Shown piece by piece: positions 54,722 through 64,000 of a DNA stretch of 64,000 nucleotides (its first letter is position 1; every line of letters starts with the position of its first letter). The notes beneath the pieces are model-generated. The model was given only the letters and a program-made list of their open reading frames with translations, ran no database searches and was not told the DNA's origin. The stretch is from assembly GCF_000219625.1 (NCBI RefSeq), contig NC_018212.1, positions 434,001 to 498,000 on the forward strand, written 5' to 3'. The stretch comes from Zymoseptoria tritici IPO323 (lineage: Eukaryota; Ascomycota; Dothideomycetes; Mycosphaerellales; Mycosphaerellaceae). Position numbers and translations under genes: made by a program.

Positions 54722-55885
54722 ATGCAAAACTTGGTATGGGTAGACGACCTGGAATATCACAGGGAAGATGAGCCATGTGCCGGGTTCGAACAGATCAAGG
54801 CAAGCACATTGCATGGTAGGGTTGATCTCTGCTGCTCGTCCCGTCGTTCCAGTATCGCCATCAAACCCCATTTTCTCCTAGCAAGCACGAGTGATATCAG
54901 ACCCAGAGACACGCCTGGATTGAACTTGCACCCAGCTGTCCACGGAGAACACCAGAATGTCTCCCCTAACTCCGAACAGCGAACACCATCCTTCTCCCGC
55001 ATCGCCAACTTCCGCGATGTCGCCATCTCCACAGGCAAGACTCCATCACAAGCCCTCCTCAAACCCGGCTTCCTCTTCCGCAGCGCCGCTCCAGACGACG
55101 CCACTCCGTCCGACCAACGCCGTCTAACAGATGACTTCCACATCAAAACCATTATCGACCTCCGCACAGACTCCGAGCACGCCGCCCTCCTCGCCAAAGA
55201 AAAGAAGTCCCCTTTTCCACCCGCCGACGTTCCCGACTTCGACATCCCCTCCGATGGTCCCTCCAGCACTCCACCTCCCTCTGGCAGCAACAATGGACAC
55301 AAGATCCCCGGCATCAAATATGTAAATGTAAACTTCAACGGCAAAACCTACTCCTCCGCCATGTTCTCCCGCCTATCCTACTACCACCGCGCAAAACTCA
55401 TCGCGTTATACATAACCGGCTACCGCCCTCAAGCAATCAGCATCATCGGCAAGAACGTCATGTCTCAACGCGGACTCATCGGGTTGGCAAAAGATAGTCT
55501 TGCTCACTGCCGAGCTGAAATTGCGCAAGTCTTTGAGGTGTTGAGTGAGGAGGGAAACTGGCCGGTTTTGGTGCATTGTACGCAGGGGAAGGATCGGACG
55601 GGGTTGGTTGTTTTGTTGGTGGCGTTGTTGGTGGGTGTGGGGATGGAGGATGTGAAGAGGGATTATTTGTTGAGTCGGGAGGGGTTGGAGGGGGATCGGG
55701 AGGAGAGGGTGAAGGCTGTGAGGGAGATGGGGTTGACGGATGAGTTTGCCGGGTGTGAGGAGGGGTTAGTAGAGGAAGTTGTAACGGAGTTGAAGGAGAG
55801 ATATGGCGGTGTGGAGAAGTATTTGGAGGGATGTGGGGTGATGAGGGAGAAGCAGAGAAAGGTTAAGGAGATTTTGGCGGCGTGA
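54722..55885 (+). CDS. Protein phosphatase, Y_phosphatase3 family
   Basis: The frame has 387 codons. The phosphatase domain runs from about residue 95 to 330: IANFRDVAIS at its start, LFRSAAPDDATPSDQRRL, IKTIIDLRTDSEH, a long insert, and the P-loop VLVHCTQGKDRTGLVVLL (CX5R with Cys and Arg present) near 290. The helical C-terminus (EDVKRDYLLSREGL, LKERYGGVEKYLEGCGV) is typical. Family members dephosphorylate phosphotyrosine, phosphoinositide or inositol pyrophosphate substrates; the substrate here is unknown. The first 90 residues are not conserved-looking, so the true start may be later or an intron may lie before residue 90. Confidence 0.82.
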   Translation: MQNLVWVDDLEYHREDEPCAGFEQIKASTLHGRVDLCCSSRRSSIAIKPHFLLASTSDIRPRDTPGLNLHPAVHGEHQNVSPNSEQRTPSFSRIANFRDVAISTGKTPSQALLKPGFLFRSAAPDDATPSDQRRLTDDFHIKTIIDLRTDSEHAALLAKEKKSPFPPADVPDFDIPSDGPSSTPPPSGSNNGHKIPGIKYVNVNFNGKTYSSAMFSRLSYYHRAKLIALYITGYRPQAISIIGKNVMSQRGLIGLAKDSLAHCRAEIAQVFEVLSEEGNWPVLVHCTQGKDRTGLVVLLVALLVGVGMEDVKRDYLLSREGLEGDREERVKAVREMGLTDEFAGCEEGLVEEVVTELKERYGGVEKYLEGCGVMREKQRKVKEILAA

Positions 55886-56043
55886 GATGAGCAGGATGTT
55901 ATGCGATTTCAACGACTGTCTTCCTACCCACTGCTCATCGATATGTGTATGGACAACATCAACGGCACCGCTATGTCTCTACCCGCTATACCAACCGGAA
56001 CAAGCGGATCAATCTTCATGCCATACCTCGTACTTTCACCTCC

Positions 56044-57204
56044 TCACCCCTTCAACACCCCATCCGCACTCCTCTTCAACCCACTCCCATTCGCCTCCTT
56101 CACAACACTCCCCAACTTCGTCATCTTAGTCCTCTGCAACCACCTAACCTTCATCGTCCCATCCCCACCCACCGCACCCATCAATCTCCTAATCGGCCCC
56201 AAATCCCCCGCCTCACCCGCAAACCACACCTTCCCCTCCCTCACCTGTCCCACAACCAGAAAATAGTCGACATGTAACCCTCCCCCCGGCACCGCTCTCA
56301 TACTCTCAATACAAGCCTCGCTCCCCTCCGGCGCTTTCACGTGCGTGACGTTTCCCATGTCTATGACCCATAGTCCCGCGAATGGAGCGCGGCGGTCGAC
56401 GGCGATGAGGGCGTGGAAGATTGGACTGCCTTTGTCGAGTTCCCAGACGGAGAGTTTGGTGAGGATTGCGAAGCGGACGAATGTTATGAGGCTGTTGATG
56501 TCGAGTTTCGCGCGGATGTCGGTGTGCAGTTTGTGGAATTGGGTGAAGCGGGTGAAGACGTGGCGGATGCCGCTGGTGGTGACTTCGGGGTGGAGGGCGA
56601 GGGTTGCGAGGTCCGCTGTGTCGGTCCAGCGGATGGCTGTGAACATGGGCTTGCTTCTAGTCTCTAATTCGTGGGCTGAGGCGTTGATGATGGAGTCCCG
56701 GTCGAGGGTAGATTTTTGGGTGAAGAGCACCAAATCGCAGCGGAGAGTGGGTTGTGGGCGGTCGGGGAGAAAGGTGAGGATCGGGTCGTAAGGCAGCCGG
56801 TGATTGATGTCGAGGAATTGGAGATCGAGGAGGGCGCGTTCTTCGATGGCGTGTTGGAGCATGCTGAGGGCGGCGGCGAGGATGTGGGGAGGTCGGGTAG
56901 GACCGGTTGCGAGGAAGCAGCGGCCGGGGAGGGACCAGGTTTTTGTGGAGGTGGGTAGGAGGAGGAGGAGTTGTGTTTGGTGCTTGGGTGGAGGTGGATG
57001 GTTTGGGAGAGGGGGTGTGGGACGGGTTAGGAAGAGGCGGATTTCGAGGAGGGTGGGTTGGGGGGAGTGGTTTTGTTGGGACCACCATTGGAGGATGGAG
57101 GGGAGAGGGGCGTAGAGCCAGTGCTGGGAGTTGTTGGTACGGTGGGAGGCTTGGTCGGTGGATTTTTCTGGAGGTTTGTCGGTGGGCTGCTCGGTGGTAG
57201 CCAT
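56044..57204 (-). CDS. Hypothetical protein, 386 aa
   Basis: A single frame with strong coding character (uninterrupted, biased codon third positions) but no family I recognise. A disordered N-terminus (1-30) is followed by a likely globular protein: QHWLYAPLPSILQWWSQQ, a Pro-rich loop, LQFLDINHRLPYDPILTFLPD, SKPMFTAIRWTDTADLATLALHPEVTTSGIRHVFTRF, LITFVRFAILTKLSVWELDKGSPIFHALIAVD and VDYFLVVGQVREGKVWFAGEAGDL. There is no signal peptide, membrane segment or catalytic motif. It is tail-to-tail with the phosphatase gene, about 160 bp apart. Confidence 0.7.
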   Translation of the reverse strand: MATTEQPTDKPPEKSTDQASHRTNNSQHWLYAPLPSILQWWSQQNHSPQPTLLEIRLFLTRPTPPLPNHPPPPKHQTQLLLLLPTSTKTWSLPGRCFLATGPTRPPHILAAALSMLQHAIEERALLDLQFLDINHRLPYDPILTFLPDRPQPTLRCDLVLFTQKSTLDRDSIINASAHELETRSKPMFTAIRWTDTADLATLALHPEVTTSGIRHVFTRFTQFHKLHTDIRAKLDINSLITFVRFAILTKLSVWELDKGSPIFHALIAVDRRAPFAGLWVIDMGNVTHVKAPEGSEACIESMRAVPGGGLHVDYFLVVGQVREGKVWFAGEAGDLGPIRRLMGAVGGDGTMKVRWLQRTKMTKLGSVVKEANGSGLKRSADGVLKG

Positions 57205-58644
57205 CTTGAGGGAGATGTCTAGTGTTGTAGGTCGATGATGAAGTGGTATGGAAAGGGGTTGAAGAACTATGTCGTGGCGTTGATTATGGTCTTCATTGGA
57301 TGCGCCTGAAAGTCAGTAGTAGATGCTTGTGGTAGAAAGCTTACGAGCAGTCCTGGATGTGTCGTGTGCGTGCTAGCTGTGCAATTCACCTGCAAAATGA
57401 CTTTCACATGACAGCCAAGCCATTCCCCGAAGAGCACTCCTCAGCCGCAGAACAGCCTCTGCAACAGAAAAACAGAATGCTTGCTCCAAATTCGAGGGTC
57501 GTCTCTCGGAACGATCAAAAGAGACAAAATGTTTGGTGACCGCGCGAATCAAGCTCGCATCCCACCAACCAAAGCCATCAGCCTGTCGAACAGTCGCGAA
57601 ATACAGGGCCCCAGGTGTTGATAAGCCATACCATCAGACGGAGAATTGAACAGGTCCGTATAGCTTGTGAGAAACGAAAAGCTAGATGATGAAGTCTGGA
57701 CGGGCTTTGCTCATTGTGCAGGAACATAGAGTACGACCTACTATCTTCGTGGTCGAGAAATGGAGCTGGGTTCCTCATTACCCTAAGGAATCCACGTCGA
57801 GTCTCTACCTCGAGCGCGACTATTCCATTGCCACTACAATGCCCATAGGTGCTGCACTCATTTTAGACTGCAATGGCGTACTTCATAAAGCACGCTCGCT
57901 GCGGCAACGACAACCATCGTGCCATCTTGAACACATCGTCGGGCCGCTGATCACATGCGCTATACAAGCAGACGGAAGTGCTTCCAGTCACATGTGTCTA
58001 TAGGATATGTCCAAGATCTTTTCCAGCCAATGTATGCCTGTGCAATCTGTAACGCCCAGCTCCTTCGAATACCCTTCTCCTGCTTTTGCGACTGCTCGTC
58101 GTGTCGTTCAAGTCGGCCGTACAATTCGGACGTGCAGTACTGGCAGCATTCAAAGGCGTAGAGTCGGGATCTCGAGTGCGAGTGTCTGGAAGAGCAGAGA
58201 GGTCATCTATGTTGAAGTTGCAAGGAGGACGAGTGGGAGAGGAATGTGGGATGTAGTCTCCGAAACGCACGGACCATCTCGCTAGCTTCCAAGGAACTCA
58301 CGACGCCCTCTCCTCAATCGCGCTCCAAGAACTTCATCATTGTCAATTCCAACTCCCTCGCGTGAGGTCGACGGCCTCGAGTCCACAATTTCGACTTCAT
58401 TTCATCTCCCGGACACGGCCGTACACTCACTCACCTCCATCACCAGCACCAGAAGCAACAGCACCACCACCGACGACAGCCGCGTCCGTGTATCCCCCAA
58501 CTTTTCCGAGGTCAGGTATCTTGCTGCAGGCACGCGTAGCCGCTTCGAGAACTCCACCCGGCCATACTTCATCATACTCCACAGCATCCCCTCGCGCATG
58601 TGATGCTTGGTGATGAGGACTGATTGAAGCAGCGCGGCGACGTT
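57205..58644. other. 1.4-kb intergenic region upstream of SET1
   Basis: This lies between divergent genes and should contain both promoters and the SET1 5' UTR. Open frames of 60-105 codons occur on both strands, but none shows a domain or conserved-looking text. The last 300 bp are C/A-rich like a leader. Confidence 0.45.
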
Positions 58645-61600
58645 ATGTCGCAGTCGCATGCGCAGGCGCAGCCGCGGGTGAGCGAAGGAAGCACTTCACC
58701 AGGCTCGCTGAAGCGCAAGCGAGTCTTGAACTCCTCCACGCATTCTCACACCAACAACACCAATGGCGCGCCTGGCAACTACATCTCACCAAACTCGGAC
58801 GAGGGCGATGCCAACAACAGCTCCACAAGTTCGCTCGGCAGCGCTCCCTCCTCGAATCTGCACCACAACAACAGCGCATTTTCACAAAATCGCACCGCAG
58901 CCGGTCTCAACGGCCTAACACCGCTTACCAGCCATTCCGACTCCTCGCCGCCCAAGGTTTCCACGCCACAACACGCGCACATGTCTGCCACGGATCCGAC
59001 TGGCGCCAGTGCCACCACGCACGTGCCCACCTCCACCGATGCTCCTCAGCGCGAGCGTGCACCTCGCCCACAAATGATGCCACCTCCTGGCAAAGTGAAA
59101 GGGTACAGAGCGGTTTGGGATCCAGAATTGGATAATAAGCTCAGCAAAGAAGAGCGCAAGCGTGCGACATTCAGAAAGAAAGATTTCGGAGCAGAGGTAC
59201 GCACATGTCCCATGATTTTGCTGAGCTTTATAACATAACTTGATGTCAAAAGATGAAGCAAAAAAAAGTTGAAAACCGCTCTGTACCCTTTCGCTGACAA
59301 TTGGATAATGGCAGACATACGAACCGGACCCGCCACCGGATCCTCGATTGGCTATACCCGGGTATATGTCAGGACAATGTCGGCAGAAGACCACGCCCAG
59401 CAAGGCGATTCTACGGCCTGCACCTTACACTCTACCTCCGTACAAGGTTGATCGGTATTCAATTGGCCCAGGCGAGCCACAACAGGTAGTGGCAGTGGGC
59501 TTTGATCCATTCTTATCAGAATCCACGCTCAAGTTGAATTTTGGCACATTTGGCAGCATTGCCAGTGTACAAAATAAGACCGATCCTGAAACTGGGAGCT
59601 TTCTCGGAATCGCCTTGATTAAGTATCGAGATTCTATTCGCGACGGCGAGGAGATATCCGCGGTCAATGCGGCGAAAAGAGCGGAGGTGGAATTTAATGG
59701 TGCGAGGATTGGAGTTCACACAATCAAAGTCGAGCTCGATCGCGAAGGCCGACGATGCAAGCGACATGTTGATCATGTGCTTAAGAAGGCAAAAGAGGAA
59801 CGAGCAAAGTATGCGCCGCAGCCACCTGGGCCACCCGAGACACCGACCGATGCGAAAGACTCGCCCGCACCACCACCGAATGCACCCAAAGGCCCATCAG
59901 CCAAGCCTGCCGGAAAAGCTGCAGCAGCAAAGGCAGCGGGCAAGCCGGTCCGTGGTGTACCAGGAGCTGCGACAGCGACACCAGCACCTGAGACGGCCGC
60001 AAACCCAAAAACTGGTGCCGCAGCTTTGGTGGAAGACGAGCCGATCCTGAGCAAGATCAAGCGGAAGCCGTACATCCACATCCCGCACGCTTCAGTCCCT
60101 GTCCTGGGCACAACCATCCCACATCTGAAGAAGCGATTAAAGGCATACGATTGGCGGGAGGTGAGACTGGACGTCACAGGCTACTATGTCATTTTCGAAG
60201 ACTCCAAGCGAGGAGAAGACGAGACCGAGCGGTGCTACAACGAGTGCAATAAGCAGGCTCTCTTCACCTATAAGATGGGAATGGAGTGCCAGAAATACGG
60301 CAACCCCGATTACGAGCGAAGTCCAAGTCCGGAACGTGCCATGGCCGAGAAGCAGAAGCAGGAAGAATTTGAGCGACTACAAAAGGAAGACGCGGAGGAT
60401 CTTGAAATCGAGAAGAAGAGCAGGGCTGAAAACCTCGACCCAGTGCTGGGTGCGCTTGACCAGCTTCGAATTGAGCTCCGTGACAGAATTCTGGGCGACA
60501 TCAAGACGAGGATTGCGATACCAATATTTCACGACAGCCTGGACCCAACGCGACATGTGGCCAAGAGGAGGAAGTTGGGTCTGCCCGATCCTTCGGACAA
60601 AGAGAACAAAGGTTCGTCACTTTTGTTTGCCAAAGCAGGGGACGCTCCACCCGACACACCCAAGAACCGACGCGGATATCCATTGTCTCACTCAAAGAAA
60701 CCTCTCCGACCTCATGATCCCCATAACCAGCGCGGCCGTAAAGGTGGTCGAGAACGAGAACCGAGCAATGCCTTTGTCGACGAACGTAGACGCAAGCCGC
60801 CCCCGAGGCCAACGCACGCACGAGGCTTGCATTTCCGATTGCAGCAAATGTACGCCGAAGAGGAGGACTCAGACGATGAGCGCCAGACCTCTGTTACCGG
60901 TCGGGATACGGATGAACAAGAGAGTCGCCCACTCAGTCGTGCGAGCCGGAACTCGACGCCATTCGACTCGGAATCGGTCATGGACACGCCTAAGCATAAG
61001 CGGAGGAAAGTCACGGACTGGGAGGATGATGAGAAGGAGACGTTTGAAGCTTTCCACAAGGAAATGCTCGGTCACCTCTTGCATAAGGAGCCTGAGGATC
61101 TTGCGACTCGAGAACTCGAGCTGGTTGTGAATACCTTGCCCCGTTCCTCCAGGTATGCGACCCGCGCCAGGACCGAGCTCTTTATCCGACAACGGTCCAA
61201 AGCGGACGACGATCTCTTTCAGGTCAGGCTTGACAGGAAGGATGTCGATGAGGAATCGGTCCTCGCCAGCAAAGAGCAAGCAGATACACCGGCTGTGGAA
61301 TTGGATGCCAAGGTTGTCAAAGAGAAGGCCAAGAGGAAGCGCAAGACCAAGAAACAACTTCTGGAAGAGCAAGAGGCCCTCAAAGCGGAAGCCAAAAAGG
61401 CCAAAGAGGAGAGCAAACCGATTGCCGCCGCCGAGACGGTCACCAAGATCGAACAGAAAGAGCTTGAAATCGAGGCCGTGGTTGAAGCCGAGGCACAGGA
61501 TAAGGATGTTTCGCTTCATCTCACATTCGACAAACCACGGCGAACTGTTGAGGAGGATCGCTCCATTATTCTCGACATCGATGGGTGGCAGCAGTTCATC

Positions 61601-62578
61601 AAGGATGAAGAGGACATGGCCTTCGCGCGAAAAGCACTCGCCGAGCAACCCGCTTATGATATCGGTGATGTCAAGCTTTGGGCCTGGAAGCAGAAGGAAA
61701 TCAAGGCTCTCAACAGTGGTGGTATTCCGGGTCAAGCACAGCCCGAGCCTCTCATCTCTGGATACTACGTTCCCAACCCGACCGGCTGTGCTCGTACAGA
61801 GGGTTTCAAGAAGATTTTGAACGAGGAGAAGTCTAAGTACCTTCCCCATCGCATCAAGGTCCAACGGGCACGCGAAGAGCGTCAAGCTCAAGCGACATCG
61901 AATCCGACCGCCGCCGCCGAAGCCGCCAAGATTAAAGAAGCGGAGAAGATTGCCAGCACTGCAACCTCTCGTAGCAACCGTGTCAATAATCGCCGCTTGG
62001 TGAACGACATCAACCTCCAAAAGCAAACCCTCGCCACCGCCAACTCGGACGCCGACGTCGCCATCCGCTTCAACCAGCTCAAGAAACGCAAAAAGCTCGT
62101 CAAATTCGACCGATCCGCCATCCACGGATGGGGTCTCTACGCCGAAGAGAACATCGCCGTCAACGACCTCATCATCGAGTACGTCGGCGAGAAAGTGCGT
62201 CAGAAGATCGCCGACCTCCGCGAGATCCGCTACGAGAAGCAAGGCGTTGGGTCCTCCTATCTCTTCCGAATGATCGACGACGAGATTGTGGATGCTACCA
62301 AGAAGGGTGGTATCGCGCGCTTCATCAATCATTCTTGCAGCCCGAACTGTACCGCCAAGATCATCAAGGTCGAGGGAACGCCCAGGATTGTGATTTATGC
62401 GTTGAAGGATATTGGGAAGAGTGAGTCGTTGTCTTTGCTTGTGGTGTGGTGATATGTGCTAACGGTTCTCGCAGACGATGAACTCACTTACGACTACAAA
62501 TTCGAGCGAGAAATGGATTCGACGGATCGGATCCCTTGTCTCTGTGGCTCGGCGAATTGCAAGGGGTTCTTGAATTGA
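58645..62578 (+). CDS. SET1: Histone H3K4 methyltransferase SET1 (COMPASS catalytic subunit)
   Basis: Exons 58645-59196, 59315-62420 and 62475-62578 (introns 118 and 54 bp) give 1253 aa. An N-terminal disordered region (1-165) is followed by [23 protein letters not shown], an RRM (about 240-327, [25 protein letters not shown] ... [11 protein letters not shown]) and a Set1-type RNA-binding region ([27 protein letters not shown]). A long charged middle follows. The nSET segment contains [19 protein letters not shown]. The SET domain (about 1112-1235) has [30 protein letters not shown] and [15 protein letters not shown]. The last splice gives [10 protein letters not shown], then a post-SET zinc motif ([14 protein letters not shown]) at the C-terminus. 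It mono-, di- and trimethylates H3K4 within COMPASS in the nucleus. All catalytic motifs are intact. Confidence 0.96.
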
Positions 62579-63232
62579 GGCCCACAATTCTGGATGGCAA
62601 TGTTGGTGCATCGGGCGGATCTCTCTTTGATTTGGCAGCGATTGTGGTGTATGTGCATAGCGAGGCGTCGGTTGGTGGATGAGTATTCGAGGACCACGGT
62701 CTCGAGAAACGGCAGTCCCGCTGTGGGTTGGCAGGCTCTTTGCGTGTAAAGATAGCACGATTGAAGTGGAGTCGATTGAGCAAGTATTCGCGAGAGGAGG
62801 AAGCGAGGAGAGTTGCTCGGTAGGAGGTAGTGCTCGATTTACCAATCTAATGATGAGTGGTTCGAGGTGCCTTTGCACAAGCGGAAGTTAATCTCAAGCT
62901 GGACAGGAGGGCGCAATATTAACTGGTTGTCGACACCTGAAATTGATGTTGCCGTCGGCGTAGTCGTTCACCGACCCGTCTCATCCACAGGTCGGTCGAC
63001 TCATAATGACGGATGGTCAGGAACAGAGACGAAATGAGGCAGCCCTGCAAATAGCCAGGATTGTTGTCGGTGCCAAGCAGGCTCCTACATAACTGGAAGA
63101 AGACGAAGCAGAAGTATCGATGCTTGACACCTTTCCAATCCATCAATCCTGTCATTCTGTCATTCGTTCTGTCATTCGTTCTGTCATTTCCGTTCGCGCA
63201 ATAGCTCGTTCATTCGTTCACAAGCGTCCAAC
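62579..63232. other. SET1 3' flank and esterase promoter
   Basis: 654 bp without a supported gene. The right half should hold the esterase promoter, with a 12-bp tandem repeat just upstream of its start. Confidence 0.5.
63150..63190. repeat. 12-bp tandem repeat TCTGTCATTCGT
   Basis: About three and a half copies of TCTGTCATTCGT (last copy degenerate, TCTGTCATTTCC) lie 45-80 bp upstream of the carboxylesterase ATG, probably in its 5' UTR or core promoter. Confidence 0.8.
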
Positions 63233-64000
63233 ATGCTCCGCCTCAAACCCTCGGTGGCAGCATGCGTGCTGGCTGCTGCGTATGGTGTCCTCGCTCAACC
63301 GAGCGTGCAACTGCCGTCAGCGAACATCACTGGAACAGCCCTCACGTATCCTGGAGTGACAGGAGCCACCACGGCGAATGCATATCTGGGCATTCCGTTT
63401 GCGAAACCTCCTCAGAGGTTTATGCCACCCGTTGCGCAGCAGCTCTCAGGAGACATCGATGCGACGCAGTGGAAGGCCTCGTGCATGCAGCAAGGAGCTC
63501 ATATGTCATGTGGATGTGTTTGGTAGTTTGGTTTCTGACGGGTTGGCAGCACTCAAGCAATACGGCGGAAATGAGACTTCCTTCTTTTCGGCTTACAACG
63601 CTACCCAGAGCGAGGACTGCATTTTTTTGAACATCTTCACTCCAGCTGAAGCTTGCGAGCCTCTCCCGGTCTTGTTCTCCATTCACGGTGGCAACCTCCA
63701 AACTGGGAGCGGCAGTCTGGCGGTCTTCAACGGGGTGCCGATCGCGGCTACAAAAGAAGTGATTGTTGTGACGATCAACTATCGAGTTGGTGTCTTCGGA
63801 TTCGTGCAGTCACCGGAGCTCAAGGCCGATGAGAAGAACCCTGGATTCCTCGATCAGCGAATGGCGCTCGCGTGGGTGTATGAGAACATTGCTGCTTTCG
63901 GAGGAGACCCAAACGCCATCACGATCGCTGGACAATCCGCTGGAGGATACTCCGTCAAGCAGCTGCTTCTGAACCCGCCGGAACCTCTATCTTTCCGAGC
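63233..64000 (+). CDS. Secreted type-B carboxylesterase/lipase, truncated by window end
   Basis: The start is MLRLKPSVAACVLAAAYGVLAQ, a signal peptide, then the alpha/beta-hydrolase opening NAYLGIPFAKPPQRFMPP. After an interruption the sequence continues AALKQYGGNETSFFSAYN, SEDCIFLNIFTP, VLFSIHGGNLQTGSGS (oxyanion-hole region), VVTINYRVGVFGF and the nucleophile elbow ITIAGQSAGGYSVKQLL (GxSxG with the catalytic Ser). The window ends about 20 residues later. The first exon and the rest are in different frames: the first frame meets TAG at 63523-63525. A short intron of about 34-40 bp (GT near 63510-63516 to TTGGCAG at 63549) is the most likely joint, but the donor is weak, so a frameshift is possible. 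Expected role: hydrolysis of carboxylic esters outside the cell. Confidence 0.8.

Noticed and set aside
54780..54800. tRNA-like B box (GGGTTCGAACAG)
   Set aside because: No matching A box, acceptor stem or cloverleaf arms could be found around it.
60869..62332. 487-codon open frame antisense to SET1
   Set aside because: It lies fully opposite the SET1 exon. Its Leu/Val/Asp-rich text reflects the complement of Lys/Glu-rich GC-biased codons, and it has no family motif.

Overview
This is a window of nuclear DNA from a filamentous ascomycete fungus, probably a dothideomycete. The evidence is gene content: a filamentous-type sphingolipid C9-methyltransferase, an EIS1-type eisosome protein, a type-3 tyrosinase and a Taka-type alpha-amylase. 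Genes are GC-rich and closely packed. Introns are about 47-118 bp long, with GT(GC)...AG ends and CTRAY-like branch points. No operons, tRNA or rRNA genes or CRISPR arrays were seen. The class assignment is inference; the fungal assignment is secure.

Layout. 0.5-4.5 kb holds a large disordered protein of unknown role. 6.7-7.7 kb holds a secreted, probably GPI-anchored protein. 9.5-11.5 kb holds a C2-domain protein. 12-17 kb holds RNase P/MRP subunit POP4, a GH47 alpha-mannosidase and proteasome subunit alpha7 (PRE10). 17.3-22.08 kb is a degenerate Ty1/copia retrotransposon island carrying the marks of repeat-induced point mutation (RIP); it is interrupted by an un-RIPed 791-bp insertion with a 13-bp target-site duplication. 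22.08-23.7 kb is a secreted GH13 alpha-amylase whose stop codon lies within a few bases of the retroelement edge. 24.8-29.2 kb holds a charged-tail protein, an MTR2/p15-like mRNA export factor and ribosomal protein L38. 29.6-30.1 kb is an unusual phased array of a degenerate CAGGACATGC motif. 30.5-32.3 kb holds a single-pass membrane protein and a 91-aa Ish1/HeH-like membrane protein. 32.7-37.9 kb holds a second GH47 mannosidase convergent with a dolichol kinase (SEC59). 38.9-42.6 kb holds tyrosinase and formyltetrahydrofolate deformylase. 43.4-50.2 kb holds sphingolipid C9-methyltransferase, the ribosome-assembly WD40 protein RSA4 and the meiotic MutS homologue MSH4. 50.9-57.2 kb holds EIS1, a Y_phosphatase3-type phosphatase and an unknown protein. 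58.6-62.6 kb is the H3K4 methyltransferase SET1. A type-B carboxylesterase/lipase runs off the right edge.

How the genes relate. Most are independent housekeeping genes. Three act in N-glycosylation: dolichol kinase makes the lipid carrier, and two GH47 enzymes trim mannose. Four serve RNA and ribosome work (POP4, MTR2-like, RPL38, RSA4). The amylase, tyrosinase, esterase and GPI-type protein are the accessory, environment-facing genes. RIP scars together with an intact MSH4 suggest a sexual cycle in the lineage.

Exon structures were built by hand from reading frames, splice consensus and family motifs. Coordinates of spliced genes run from start codon to stop codon, and exon limits are given in the evidence.
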